Source of the DNA: Pseudoalteromonas ulvae UL12 | GTDB lineage: Bacteria; Pseudomonadota; Gammaproteobacteria; Enterobacterales; Alteromonadaceae | Assembly (NCBI RefSeq): GCF_014925405.1 | Contig: NZ_AQHJ01000023.1 | Span: 434,001-498,000, forward strand | DNA length: 64,000 nucleotides | Direction of reading: 5' to 3' | In this document: positions 55,150 to 64,000 of the stretch, piece by piece | How the letters are laid out: every line of letters starts with the position of its first letter | Numbering within the stretch: the stretch's first letter is position 1 | Notes under the pieces: generated by a model | What the model was told of the DNA's origin: nothing | What the model saw: the letters and a program-made list of their open reading frames with translations, nothing else | The model's database searches: none | Position numbers and translations under genes: made by a program

Positions 55150-55740
55150 TTATTGGTGTTTTTCTATCGCCCAACCTTGTTGGCTTAATAAGGCTTCGCC
55201 AGAGGCGATTGCGCCCTCTTCGAGGGTTGTTGCCATTGAATCATTCCAACGATTGAGGTAGCCAAATAATGCGATGACGCCGAGTATTTCAACAATCTCA
55301 TCTTCACTCCAATATTCATGCAAACGCGCTTGAATATCTGCATCCACGCCATTGGGTACTTGTGACGCCGCTAACGAAAAATCTAACGCAGCTCGCTCAG
55401 CTTCATTGAATGCTTGATGGGTGCGATACTGCCAAATGTTATCAAGTTGAGCTTGCTCTGCACCGTAACGCTCTGCCGCACGAATAGTATGTGCTTGGCA
55501 ATAACGACAACCTGTTGCATTACTCGACACATACGCAATCAATCGCTTTAATGCACTGGTTACTCGGCCTTGATTATCCATCACTGCCATATTCAATGCG
55601 ATAAATGCTTTGGCTATTTTTGGGCGACGCATCATGGTTAAAACACTGTTAGGGCAAAAGCCTAATGTTTCATTAAAAAACTCAGCTAATTGTGCGACTT
55701 CTGGATTGCTGTCGGCTGCAAGAGGGCTTACTAATGGCAT
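55150..55740 (-). CDS. AhpD-like carboxymuconolactone decarboxylase family protein
   Basis: 196 residues. The redox motif is SNATGCRYCQAHTIRAAERYG, with a CxxC pair and a following His, typical of the AhpD-like peroxidase-related branch. Flanking helices include FFNETLGFCPNSVLTMMRRP and MDNQGRVTSALKRLIAYVSS. Members reduce peroxides or act as general carbon-sulfur redox proteins; the true substrate is unknown. The gene is divergent from a MocR regulator with direct repeats in the 177 bases between them, suggesting control by that regulator. Confidence 0.85.
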   Translation of the reverse strand: MPLVSPLAADSNPEVAQLAEFFNETLGFCPNSVLTMMRRPKIAKAFIALNMAVMDNQGRVTSALKRLIAYVSSNATGCRYCQAHTIRAAERYGAEQAQLDNIWQYRTHQAFNEAERAALDFSLAASQVPNGVDADIQARLHEYWSEDEIVEILGVIALFGYLNRWNDSMATTLEEGAIASGEALLSQQGWAIEKHQ

Positions 55741-55848
55741 GGCTTTATTCCTATTTGGTTAATTGATAAACACTATAAATCAATCAAAATGCTCGAAATA
55801 GAGACACATACAGCGTAAATTAGCAGTACAAAATAAAGTAAAAAACAA

Positions 55849-55883
55849 TGTACCGTTCTATTTTTATAAAATTGTACCGTTCT
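55849..55883. promoter_or_regulatory. Direct repeats, probable MocR operator
   Basis: TGTACCGTTCT occurs exactly at 55849-55859 and again at 55873-55883, a 24-base period. An inverted near-copy (CAGTACA, complement TGTACTG) lies at 55824-55830. PdxR-type MocR proteins bind direct repeats in divergent promoters, so this fits, but the regulator assignment is inference. Confidence 0.6.
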
Positions 55884-55917
55884 TAATGCTCGTTGACGTT
55901 ACACAGCAAGGAAGAGT

Positions 55918-57342
55918 ATGCATCGATTAAAATATCGTGTTATTGCAGAGCGCATTGCACACCAAATTAACGATGGCACTTTAGCGCCCAAAGATCAGTT
56001 ACCGACCATCAGAATGGCATGCCAACAATTTAATGTCAGTGTGACAACGATTCAAAGCGCCTATCAATATTTAGAGCAACAAAATTTAATCGTTGCCAAA
56101 GCCAACTCTGGTTTTTATGTACTCGAGCAAGCCAGCCCTCATCCGATTGCATTGGAAGCACCGAGTCACTTGCAGCTCAATAACAGCATGTTTGATATTT
56201 TGACTCTATGTCAGCACCCCCAGACCTATAACTTTGGCACCGCGGAGTTGCCCCCACAATTACTCCCTTTAACGCACATGCAAAAAACACTTCATCAGTT
56301 AACGCGTTATCATATCCATGAGCTTGTACAAACTCACTATACTAGCGGCGATTTAACTCTTAGAAAGCAGATTGCCAAACATGTAGCCAATGTCGGAGTG
56401 CACTTGCATCCCGATGAACTGATCATAACCAGTGGCTGCCAAGATGCAATCGCCCTCGCCTTATCGACGTTGTGCCAAACTGGCGATGTGGTTGCTGTCG
56501 AGAGCCCTTGTTTTCCAGGATTTTTACAAGTCTGTAGTGCACTAAAGTTAAAAGTCATTGAAATACCTTGCCACTTAGAGCGCGGAATGAGCATTGAGGC
56601 ACTTGAAATGGCGCTGGCGAGTTGGCCAATTAAAGCACTGTTAATCGCCCCCTCATTCAGCAATCCAACAGGCAGCTTAATGCCCGAAGACGAACGCCAC
56701 AGGCTTTGCCAACTAGCCGAACAATTTGATTTCACCATTATTGAAGATGATCTGTATTCTGAGCTGAATTTTTCTGGCGCAACAACGTTAGCCATTAAAC
56801 ATTTTGATCACACCAATAAAGTGATTTATTGCTCCTCCGTGTCAAAAATTGTCGGCTCGGGTTTTCGTTTAGGCTGGATAGCACCAGGAAAACACTACGC
56901 AGCGATCATGCAAGCCAAAGCATTTAGAAATATATCAGAGCCACTGATCAGCCAAAAACTGATTGCCGAATTGATGCAATCAGGGCGCTATCAAAAACAT
57001 GTTAAGCAACTGCGAAAAACCCTACAGCAAAATTTCGAAAAAATGCACGTTATTATTAAGACTCATTTCCCTGCTCAAACTCGTATCTCTCAACCCAAAG
57101 GAGGGCTAGTCGTTTGGGTTGCCTTACCAACAGGTTGCGACAGCTCTACTTTGCTAGATGAAGCCAGAAAAGAACACATCTCATTCTTTCCGGGTGAGGT
57201 TTTTTGTGAGCGAGCGTTGTATCAACACTGCTTTCGTCTCTCATTCGCGCTCAACTGGGCCGAACAAACGGAGCGAAAGCTCAGGAGATTGGGGGCACTT
57301 GTACATAAACAAATACAAAAAAGTAAAATGATGCTCACTTGA
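55918..57342 (+). CDS. MocR-family regulator (GntR helix-turn-helix plus aminotransferase domain)
   Basis: 474 residues. The N-terminal 70 residues are a GntR winged helix (RVIAERIAHQINDGTLAPKDQL, RMACQQFNVSVTTIQSAYQYLE). The rest is a class I aminotransferase fold with PLP Lys in SSVSKIVGSGFRLGW, the region IIEDDLYSEL with the Asp contacting pyridine N, and FSNPTGSLMP. Such proteins use PLP-bound aminotransferase folds as effector domains; PdxR is the best known. AAGGAAGAG precedes the ATG. The divergent AhpD-like gene is the obvious target. Confidence 0.88.
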   Translation: MHRLKYRVIAERIAHQINDGTLAPKDQLPTIRMACQQFNVSVTTIQSAYQYLEQQNLIVAKANSGFYVLEQASPHPIALEAPSHLQLNNSMFDILTLCQHPQTYNFGTAELPPQLLPLTHMQKTLHQLTRYHIHELVQTHYTSGDLTLRKQIAKHVANVGVHLHPDELIITSGCQDAIALALSTLCQTGDVVAVESPCFPGFLQVCSALKLKVIEIPCHLERGMSIEALEMALASWPIKALLIAPSFSNPTGSLMPEDERHRLCQLAEQFDFTIIEDDLYSELNFSGATTLAIKHFDHTNKVIYCSSVSKIVGSGFRLGWIAPGKHYAAIMQAKAFRNISEPLISQKLIAELMQSGRYQKHVKQLRKTLQQNFEKMHVIIKTHFPAQTRISQPKGGLVVWVALPTGCDSSTLLDEARKEHISFFPGEVFCERALYQHCFRLSFALNWAEQTERKLRRLGALVHKQIQKSKMMLT

Positions 57343-57529
57343 TTTTGCCTTTCATTCACAGCGTGAATTGTTTCTAACTTAATAACTAGTTACCATTCCG
57401 GGTGCAACAAACCTTTTGTATTAAGTGAATAACAAAAACCAATTATAAAGAACCAACTTTATGGCTAGTTGTTAATAAATGTGCCTCTAGACACACTTAA
57501 TACAGCCTTTTATGTCTTTTAGGAGCAAA

Positions 57530-58996
57530 ATGAAACACATCAATAAAACGCTACTGGCGATGACCCCCATTGCTGCAGCCCTGTTAATGCCACTGTCACA
57601 GACCGTATCGGCTCATGGCTATATTTCCAAACCAGAGTCTCGTGGTTATTTATGTCGCCTTGGCGAAAACACCAGTTGTGGCAATGTTGTCTATGAACCG
57701 CAAAGCCTTGAAGGGCCAGACCGCTTTCCTGAAACGGGGCCTGCCGATGGTCATATTGCCAGTGCTGGTCACCGTGCATTTAGTCAATTAAACGCACAAA
57801 CAATCAGTCGTTGGACAAAACGGCCAATCAAAGCCGGTCCGAATGAATTCACTTGGACGTTTACCGCCAACCACTCTACACGCGATTGGCGTTATTTCAT
57901 TACCAAAACCACCTGGGATCCAAATAGCCCATTAACACGTGACCAATTTGAAGCCGTGCCGTTTTGTGAATACTCAGGTCATTACAAACAACCGCCTCGT
58001 AACGTCACTCATTTGTGTAATGTGCCGGCTGACCGCAATGGCTATCACATTGTACTGGGAGTCTGGGATGTAGGTGATACTGGCATGAGTTTCTACAATA
58101 CGGTTGATTTAATGATCGACAACGGTGATACCAACCAAGTTTATTGGCAAGATGTTGGCGACATTCTAGCTGGTCGTGATTTAAGAGCCGGTTCAAGCAT
58201 CAAAACACGAGTATTCGGCCATGATTCAAAAGAGTTAGCGTCATTGCAAACCGTGTTAACAATTGACACCGACGAAGCGGGTCTTGGTACCAATTGGCCA
58301 CTCGCACTGGCGAATAAAATCAATGCAACACAATCTTGGCTACAAGCCGGTCAACTGGACGATAACAACACTATTCAACCAATGGCTGGACGCAATGAAA
58401 TTTTTGCACAAAGTAACTCAGGTATAAGCTCCGTCGAGCTTGAGTTTGTCGCAGCTCCTTTGCCTAAACCTGACTTTGACGTGTCAGGAATTAGCCATCG
58501 TTATGAAATTAATGACAGCGATGTCAAATTCACATTCACCACCGACATTAGTGAAAAGGCGAGCATTACAGCAACGCTCAATAAAAACTATCGTAGCGTG
58601 GTCACACACACCTTCCAAGTAGAAGCGGGCCAAACTGAATTAACGATGTCATACCCAGAAGCAGAAGCTGGCCACTACAATTTAGTGATCAGCTACCTCA
58701 CTGAAAATGGCACCACAGATCAAGCAACATTCCACCTTAATCTTGTAACCCCTACAGACGGAGGTGATCCGGTTGATCCTGTAGAACCTCCAACAACAGA
58801 TGCTGATTACACTTTCCCTGAAGGCCTAAGCAGCTACAAAGCAGGAACAACGGTCTTTCAACCTAAAAATGGTAAAGTGTATCAGTGTAAACCTTGGCCA
58901 TATAATGGTTACTGCGTACAGTGGTCAGAAGGCTCAAATCAATATGAACCGGGCGTGGGCTTATATTGGAATATGGCCTGGATTGAACTGAACTAA
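57530..58996 (+). CDS. GbpA-like AA10 lytic polysaccharide monooxygenase with C-terminal carbohydrate-binding module
   Basis: 488 residues. The 28-residue signal peptide ends SQTVSA, and His29 becomes the N-terminal copper ligand; the second copper-brace His115 lies in FTWTFTANHSTRDW. Later segments match Vibrio GbpA (YEPQSLEGPDRFPETGPADG, WDVGDTGMSFYN). The AA10 domain occupies about 29-210. Two GbpA-type middle domains follow, then a linker rich in Asp, Pro and Val, and a CBM5/12-type module from about 430 (YKAGTTVFQPKNGKVYQCKPWPYN). It should oxidatively cleave chitin and help attach cells to it. ATG 57530 has AGGAG; an upstream in-frame ATG at 57512 would spoil the signal peptide. Confidence 0.92.
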   Translation: MKHINKTLLAMTPIAAALLMPLSQTVSAHGYISKPESRGYLCRLGENTSCGNVVYEPQSLEGPDRFPETGPADGHIASAGHRAFSQLNAQTISRWTKRPIKAGPNEFTWTFTANHSTRDWRYFITKTTWDPNSPLTRDQFEAVPFCEYSGHYKQPPRNVTHLCNVPADRNGYHIVLGVWDVGDTGMSFYNTVDLMIDNGDTNQVYWQDVGDILAGRDLRAGSSIKTRVFGHDSKELASLQTVLTIDTDEAGLGTNWPLALANKINATQSWLQAGQLDDNNTIQPMAGRNEIFAQSNSGISSVELEFVAAPLPKPDFDVSGISHRYEINDSDVKFTFTTDISEKASITATLNKNYRSVVTHTFQVEAGQTELTMSYPEAEAGHYNLVISYLTENGTTDQATFHLNLVTPTDGGDPVDPVEPPTTDADYTFPEGLSSYKAGTTVFQPKNGKVYQCKPWPYNGYCVQWSEGSNQYEPGVGLYWNMAWIELN

Positions 58997-59040
58997 AACT
59001 CGTCTCAGTTCTTTATAGCTCATTTAGAGTCAAGAAAATA

Positions 59041-59074
59041 AAAAGCCACCCTATTTTCATAAGGTGGCTTTTTT
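59041..59074. terminator. Bidirectional terminator between the LPMO and metalloprotease genes
   Basis: AAAAGCCACC and GGTGGCTTTTTT form the stem around a 12-base loop, with T and A tracts on either side, between convergent genes. Confidence 0.85.
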
Positions 59075-59100
59075 AATGTCGCTAGATTACTGAATGTTAA

Positions 59101-60906
59101 TTACTGAACATTGATTTCTAGGTTTAAACCAGTCACTGCAGCGTAGCCGTAAACACCGACATGCCAAGTTGTTGCGACTGTATTATTTTCTGAGCACGAC
59201 TCTGAATTACCCTCACGCCAAGGGCGACAGGTGTAATTCTGTAAAGTGGGCTGCGAGCCTTTACGAACATATAAATCTGCATCCCCTGTCCCACCTGAAA
59301 TGGTCACACTCACATTAGTCGCATTTGCCGGTGCATCCACCGAAAAATATTGCCATGCTCCCTTTGCTAGGCTGATATTTGACTCGTTAACGACGATGGG
59401 TAACGTCACCCCACCCAATTGATAACTGCCAATTAAGCGCACATTATTGTACGTGCTATAGGCAGATAGCATCACAGAGTACTCACCACTTTGCGTTAAA
59501 GAGCAGCTTTCTGTATTACCTGATTTAAATGGGCGACAATCCCAATTATTAGTGCCAGCTTTACTGCCTAACTTAACATAAAGATCGGCATCGCCCGTGC
59601 CACCCGAAGTGGCAATACTGATATTGCTCGCACCGCTTGGCACGCTGAAGCTATAAAAAGTCTGACTGTCTTTTGCCCCAGAAACTGTTTGTGCTTGATC
59701 ATTGTCCATAACAATGACTTCAGGCGGTAAAATAACACCCGTTCTGAAATTAGCCATAGCAGGTGAAGTTAAGTTTAATACCCGAGCATTATCGTTTCGT
59801 GCTGTGGTTCCCATTACATCTCCGTTATAGGTTTTGTTTGGGTTTGACCAATAATTGATTCGTGTACAGCCTGAGGTACAGTTATATGCCATCACTGAGC
59901 GCCAACGCGATTGCGGATCTTGATAGCCATGCCCGTACGCGTAAGGTGTGGTAGTGGGATCATTTTCTGGATTATGACGTGCCCCTTGAAGGTGGCCAAT
60001 TTCATGCCCAAACGAGTAATAACCTGTTGCACAATCATAATCGACAATCACAAACGCAGAATCCGCATTGGCGCCAATCGCATCAGCTTCACCACAATAG
60101 CCATTTGTATCGTGGACAAGTACCACAACATCAGCAGCGTATTGGTCACGTAGGCTGTGCACTTCGTCCATATAACCATCGTTTTTGGCTGCTAAACGGG
60201 CTAAATCCGTACTTGAATTAGGCGCTTCGGTATAATTGACTTTCGCTTTATGCGCCAATGTTACTTTTGCATTAATCCCTGAGTTACCATAACCTGCATT
60301 GGTTTCTGTAATCGCTAAATCAATTAAGCTATTGATATCTGCAACTTTAGATTGAGCGGTGGCCGTGTACACAACCAAAAGTTTAATATCAGCAACAGCT
60401 GCTGCCGCAGCTAGTTCGCTGTTGTTTAAGATTTGATTAAAATTTAAATCTTCAAGATGGCTAGGTGCATTTTCATTAAATCCCTGTGGATGCTCTTGTG
60501 GGGTGTTGGATTGATCAATCTCAGTGATTAAATGGCTATTATTATCAGTCGGTTGAATTTTAAACAGGCGATTTCCAAATTGAACTGTGCCAGTCACTCC
60601 TGCATTGCTTTGTACTAAAGTTGCATGTTCGCCTTGTTCATTCACCCCTTGCCAAATCAAGTTACCGCTGGCACTTTGCTGCGCCTGCTGCTTAGTAAAC
60701 TCAATCTCCATCCCATCAAGAGGAATGGTTAAACTTGCTGTTTCAGCACTGAGGTTAAACTGCGCGCTGCTCAGTATTGATTGGCTTTTCGCAAATTCAT
60801 TGATAGTCAAAGGGGCATGACTAGCTGTCACATTAAACAGTGCTTGCTCAGCATATACATTAAGCGAAGCTAATATAGCTAAGCTCATCATCGTTTTTTT
60901 CATCAT
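59101..60906 (-). CDS. Secreted reprolysin-type zinc metalloprotease with two PPC domains
   Basis: 601 residues. A signal peptide (TMMSLAILASLNVYA) is followed by a propeptide-like region to about 165 and a metallopeptidase domain of the M12B-like fold with HEIGHLQGARHNPEND near residue 300 (HExxHxxGxxH). A later Met occurs in SVMAYNCTSG, the Met-turn. Two C-terminal PPC domains follow, each with SGGTGDADLYVR or K and CRPW or CRPF. PPC domains are usually removed from secreted proteases after export. It is convergent with the chitin LPMO gene, and the two may work together in degrading chitin-protein material. The start has GGGAA upstream; the Met one codon later is equally possible. Confidence 0.88.
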   Translation of the reverse strand: MMKKTMMSLAILASLNVYAEQALFNVTASHAPLTINEFAKSQSILSSAQFNLSAETASLTIPLDGMEIEFTKQQAQQSASGNLIWQGVNEQGEHATLVQSNAGVTGTVQFGNRLFKIQPTDNNSHLITEIDQSNTPQEHPQGFNENAPSHLEDLNFNQILNNSELAAAAAVADIKLLVVYTATAQSKVADINSLIDLAITETNAGYGNSGINAKVTLAHKAKVNYTEAPNSSTDLARLAAKNDGYMDEVHSLRDQYAADVVVLVHDTNGYCGEADAIGANADSAFVIVDYDCATGYYSFGHEIGHLQGARHNPENDPTTTPYAYGHGYQDPQSRWRSVMAYNCTSGCTRINYWSNPNKTYNGDVMGTTARNDNARVLNLTSPAMANFRTGVILPPEVIVMDNDQAQTVSGAKDSQTFYSFSVPSGASNISIATSGGTGDADLYVKLGSKAGTNNWDCRPFKSGNTESCSLTQSGEYSVMLSAYSTYNNVRLIGSYQLGGVTLPIVVNESNISLAKGAWQYFSVDAPANATNVSVTISGGTGDADLYVRKGSQPTLQNYTCRPWREGNSESCSENNTVATTWHVGVYGYAAVTGLNLEINVQ

Positions 60907-61047
60907 AATAGTTCCCGTATTATTTTAAGTTGTTAATAAACTGGGAACACAATAACAGTTAATTTTTTGTTATCAATACACTGAATAATTCCGAAAAACG
61001 AAAAAGTTACATTTTGTAAACATAGTTTTACTTTAAGGTACAACTTT

Positions 61048-61968
61048 TTACTGAGCTGATTTAAATCGTTTTTTTATTGGAACCTCATCTAGATTTATTT
61101 TATACGCATTTCCTCCCATGCCCTTAAAGTTTTCATCTGTAAAGATCAGGGTCTGATTATCATAAAAGGTCACAGATTCTTTTTGCGTCACGATCCCTAA
61201 ATCAATCTGCGACACGTCTCCACTAAAAAAATCATCTTCTGACCAATTTTCGAATAACCATAAGCGCTCTGAATCGAGCAAAACAAGCTTACTACGGTCA
61301 GGACTAAGAGCAGCCGATGTGACCCAACATAATACCTTTACATCTGTGCAAGTGGTAAAAGAGCTAATATATTCGGCGGCAAAATTACTGGCGTGATCGC
61401 CAATTTTAAAGATATGAGTTTGGCCATCAAAAGGGGATGTCCGATTTTTTGTAAACAGGTAAAGCGAACGATTAAACGATACAAACGCTTCTAAATCATG
61501 AATACCTTGTGCACTTTTTTCACTCGTATCACTAAACGTGGGATAGTTAAATTTAATGATCTCAGCTTCTGTTGTCTCACCTTTAATATCAATTGGGTTT
61601 TCAATTTTATAAATGGTTAACCATTCGCGTTTTTGATCATTGTTGCCAAAATCACCAATAAAGAAATGACCAAAATCGTTTTGTGTCATATCTTCCCAAT
61701 CAAGGTTTTTGGCGTTGGTTATTTTGACTGAGCGTGTGACTTGCCCACTGACATCCACCTGATGTAAAAATGGCCCACCACCGCCATCGTTAATGGCCCA
61801 TAAACGCTGTTGTTTATCAAACTCGATCCCCGATATTTCACGTACTTTATCGTCCATATCTGCGATTTTAAACTGATACAAATAATGGATCTGGTACACA
61901 ACAAACACAGTTAGCAAGATTACAAATAACAAGGCTAGCTGAGCGATTTTTTTGGCGGCTAAACGCAT
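61048..61968 (-). CDS. Membrane-anchored beta-propeller-like protein, uncharacterised
   Basis: 306 residues. One membrane helix near 9-30 (IAQLALLFVILLTVFVVYQI) anchors an extracytoplasmic domain. The motifs WAINDGGGGPFLH, NLDWEDMTQNDFGHFFIGDFGNNDQKRE, and AQGIHDLEAFVSF recur in beta-propeller proteins of the SdiA-regulated or phytase-like esterase type. No catalytic residues can be assigned. It lies between the metalloprotease and cysE genes on the same strand but with gaps of 141 and 79 bases, so it is probably transcribed alone. The GTG at 61977 is an alternative start. Confidence 0.68.
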   Translation of the reverse strand: MRLAAKKIAQLALLFVILLTVFVVYQIHYLYQFKIADMDDKVREISGIEFDKQQRLWAINDGGGGPFLHQVDVSGQVTRSVKITNAKNLDWEDMTQNDFGHFFIGDFGNNDQKREWLTIYKIENPIDIKGETTEAEIIKFNYPTFSDTSEKSAQGIHDLEAFVSFNRSLYLFTKNRTSPFDGQTHIFKIGDHASNFAAEYISSFTTCTDVKVLCWVTSAALSPDRSKLVLLDSERLWLFENWSEDDFFSGDVSQIDLGIVTQKESVTFYDNQTLIFTDENFKGMGGNAYKINLDEVPIKKRFKSAQ

Positions 61969-62047
61969 CGTGTTCACTTTTAAAAACTAACAATAAAAAA
62001 GGCCAGACAATTCTGACCTCTCAAAAAATACGATTATATAAAAAACA

Positions 62048-62854
62048 TCACAACCATGCACTGGTCAACGAATCATCCGCCAAGGCTAATACATTTTGAT
62101 CCATGGTTTCAGCTGGACGATTACAAGGCTTACCCACGACTTTTGCAGGCACTCCCACTACAGTGGTGTGCGCTTTTACAGGGCTTAAAACCACTGAGCC
62201 CGCTCCAATTCGCGCGCCTTCTGCCACTTCAATGTTACCAAGCACTTTCGCCCCAGCACCTATCATCACACCTTCACGGATTTTAGGATGACGGTCTCCT
62301 TGCTCGTTACCCGTACCGCCTAAGGTCACCCCTTGCAAAATAGACACGTTATCTTCAATCACGGCGGTTTCACCAATGACGATACCTGTGGCATGGTCAA
62401 ACATAATGCCATGACCAATTTTACAAGCTGGATGAATATCGACCCCAAACACTTCAGAATTACGGCTTTGAATAAATCGAGCTAACTCTTTACGATCTTG
62501 TCGCCATAAACAATGCGCTAAACGATGCACTTGAATCGACTGAAACCCTTTTAGATTCAATAACACTGTTAAATAACTATCCGCAGCAGGATCGCGATCT
62601 TTTACCGCTTTAATATCGTGAGACACATGCGTCAGCATTCGGTCACAATCAACAAACGCTTGATCAAATAATTCTCGAAAGGTAAATGCAGACACAACCG
62701 CATCAGACAATTTGTTTGCAACAATAAAGCTCAGTGCAGAGCCTAAACACTCATGATTTAAAATACACGAATAGACGTGACTGGCTAACAGCGGCTCTTT
62801 TTTTACCAGCTCTGTTGCTTCTACTTTTAATTGCTGCCAAATTTGGTGTCTCAT
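62048..62854 (-). CDS. cysE: Serine O-acetyltransferase
   Basis: 268 residues. An N-terminal helical domain (ELFDQAFVDCDRMLTHVSHDIKAVKDRDPAADSY) precedes the left-handed beta-helix of hexapeptide repeats with GHGIMFDHATGIVIGETAVIEDNVSILQGVTLGGTG, the acetyl-CoA and serine site. It makes O-acetylserine for cysteine synthesis and is normally inhibited by cysteine, with the C-terminal tail involved. ATG 62854 begins the family N-terminus. It is divergent from an MFS gene; no regulatory site is evident in the 137 bases between. Confidence 0.95.
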   Translation of the reverse strand: MRHQIWQQLKVEATELVKKEPLLASHVYSCILNHECLGSALSFIVANKLSDAVVSAFTFRELFDQAFVDCDRMLTHVSHDIKAVKDRDPAADSYLTVLLNLKGFQSIQVHRLAHCLWRQDRKELARFIQSRNSEVFGVDIHPACKIGHGIMFDHATGIVIGETAVIEDNVSILQGVTLGGTGNEQGDRHPKIREGVMIGAGAKVLGNIEVAEGARIGAGSVVLSPVKAHTTVVGVPAKVVGKPCNRPAETMDQNVLALADDSLTSAWL

Positions 62855-62991
62855 TCAACCATTTACCTGTAAATAAAATGGGCTTTAGTTTAGCCCAAAT
62901 ATTGATTAAAGTGTCTAGCTTCATTACGCCCTGTCGTTATGCCTTATAACCAACAGTTTTAAGCCTGCAAAACAACTTTTTAAGGAACACT

Positions 62992-64000
62992 GTGAACCGC
63001 CACGTTATTATTTTAGCTTTATGCCAAGGCCTAATTGTTACCGGTAACATTATGTTAGTGGCCATTACGGCATTAATAGGTCAAAAAATTAGCCCCAGCG
63101 TGACTTGGATTACACTACCAGTTGCCACACAATGCTTAGGCCTATTACTCGCCACCATTCCTGCGTCATTATTAATGGCTAAAACAGGGCGAAAACTTGG
63201 TTTTACGACCGGCAACTGTATCGGGATCAGCGGAGCACTCCTTGGCTGGTACGCCCTTGAGCAACAGTCATTTTTGTTATTTTGTATTGCAACAGGGTTC
63301 ATTGGCATCGGCATTGGTTTTGCCACTCTCTATCGTTTTGCTGCTATCGAGGCCTGCCCCGACAAACCCAGTCAAGCCATTTCGCTGATTATGGCCAGTG
63401 GCGTGGTTGCTGCTGTTATAGGCCCTAATTTAGCGATTTGGGTTGACCACCATGTTGATTCTATCAACTACAGTGCAACATTTTTGGCCTTAGCGGCGCT
63501 GTATTCTCTGGCCATTGTGCTGCTACAGTTTATCCGTTTTCACTCGCCACATAACACACAAGACTCAGGACCCGCTCGCCCACTCAAACAAATAATGGCT
63601 CAAGAATCGTTTATTATCGCCGCGTTTGTGGCCATGGTGTCATACACCTTAATGAACTTGCTGATGACGGCCACGCCACTTGCGATGCATCGCCATGGCT
63701 TTGATTTAGCCCAATCAGCCTTAGTCATTGAATGGCATGTCTTAGGCATGTTTTTACCCTCTTTTTTCACCGGTAAACTGATTGAAAAAATAGGGCAAAT
63801 ACACACTATGCTTTTGGGCTCTGCATTGATGTTACTGTGTATCGGCATCAATTTACTGGGTGTCACACATCATCATTTTTTACTGGCTTTATTTGCGCTC
63901 GGTGTCGGTTGGAATTTTATGTTTATTGCAGCCACTCAAATGGTGTCACAAACCTACCAAGCAAGCGAAAAAGCCAAAAGCCAAGCTGCCAATGAATTTT
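62992..64000 (+). CDS. MFS transporter, cut by the right window edge
   Basis: At least 336 codons are inside the window; the gene continues beyond it. The start is GTG with AAGGAA upstream (VNRHVIILALCQGLIVTGN). About nine hydrophobic helices are visible, and near the edge the segment SQTYQASEKAKSQAANEF matches the cytoplasmic loop of a class of MFS permeases with an EKAK-x-QA motif. Substrate is unknown. The cysE gene is divergent. The frame stays open to base 64000, as expected for an internal cut. Confidence 0.82.
   Translation, partial: MNRHVIILALCQGLIVTGNIMLVAITALIGQKISPSVTWITLPVATQCLGLLLATIPASLLMAKTGRKLGFTTGNCIGISGALLGWYALEQQSFLLFCIATGFIGIGIGFATLYRFAAIEACPDKPSQAISLIMASGVVAAVIGPNLAIWVDHHVDSINYSATFLALAALYSLAIVLLQFIRFHSPHNTQDSGPARPLKQIMAQESFIIAAFVAMVSYTLMNLLMTATPLAMHRHGFDLAQSALVIEWHVLGMFLPSFFTGKLIEKIGQIHTMLLGSALMLLCIGINLLGVTHHHFLLALFALGVGWNFMFIAATQMVSQTYQASEKAKSQAANEF

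Noticed and set aside
1-64000. CRISPR arrays, insertion sequences, prophage or integron features
   Set aside because: No regularly spaced repeats, transposase, integrase or phage structural genes were seen on either strand.

Overview
The window is a continuous piece of a gammaproteobacterial chromosome, most likely a marine Alteromonadales of Pseudoalteromonas type. This is an inference from gene content and order: holD-rimI, serB divergent from ytjB, guaB-guaA, rpiA-serA, glnK-amtB, a fused OsmC-YcaO protein, a chitin-type LPMO, a TonB receptor, and many hybrid kinases, LytTR and GGDEF proteins in moderately AT-rich DNA. I see no insertion sequence, prophage, rRNA operon or CRISPR array. The only RNA gene found is one tRNA-Trp.

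Layout. 1-2000: the start of a minus-strand membrane gene, then an overlapping thioesterase/aldo-keto reductase pair. 2000-8700: a sensory island with an NMT1-type lipoprotein plus hybrid kinase, a LytTR regulator, and a BlaI-type repressor with an M56 metalloprotease carrying a TonB C-terminal domain. Three copies of the inverted repeat TACGA-N6-TCGTA sit upstream of the LytTR gene and the repressor gene. 8700-14700: a BMT5-like methyltransferase, hrpB, and an arsR-GAPDH-arsJ operon for arsenate detoxification through 1-arseno-3-phosphoglycerate. 14700-22700: a response regulator broken by one in-frame stop, glnK-amtB with a sigma-54 promoter and NtrC-like sites, and a run of three LytS-like kinases with complementary losses of catalytic residues ending in a LytTR regulator, preceded by a near-perfect CRP box. 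A two-receiver diguanylate cyclase follows. 22800-41900 is mostly housekeeping: a MAT2B-like reductase, S10 peptidase, 5-formyl-THF cyclo-ligase, rpiA-serA, OsmC-YcaO, radA, a double-PilZ protein, serB/ytjB, TatD-type DNase, pdxH, argS and prfC. 42200-48600: TonB receptor, YfiR-like protein and hybrid kinase, then rimI-holD. 48600-55100: tRNA-Trp, a GGDEF protein, guaA/guaB and xseA. 55100-64000: an AhpD-like protein divergent from a MocR regulator with direct-repeat sites between them, a GbpA-like LPMO convergent with a secreted metalloprotease, a propeller-like membrane protein, cysE and a cut-off MFS transporter.

The main theme is signal transduction. About a dozen genes encode sensors, regulators or c-di-GMP proteins, and several depart from family norms: a missing phospho-acceptor His, a missing ATP-binding Asn, a degenerate receiver, and a protease-TonB fusion in place of the beta-lactam sensor. 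The two most promising candidates for an undescribed system are the BlaI/M56-TonB/LytTR unit with shared operators and the triple LytS-like/LytTR array.
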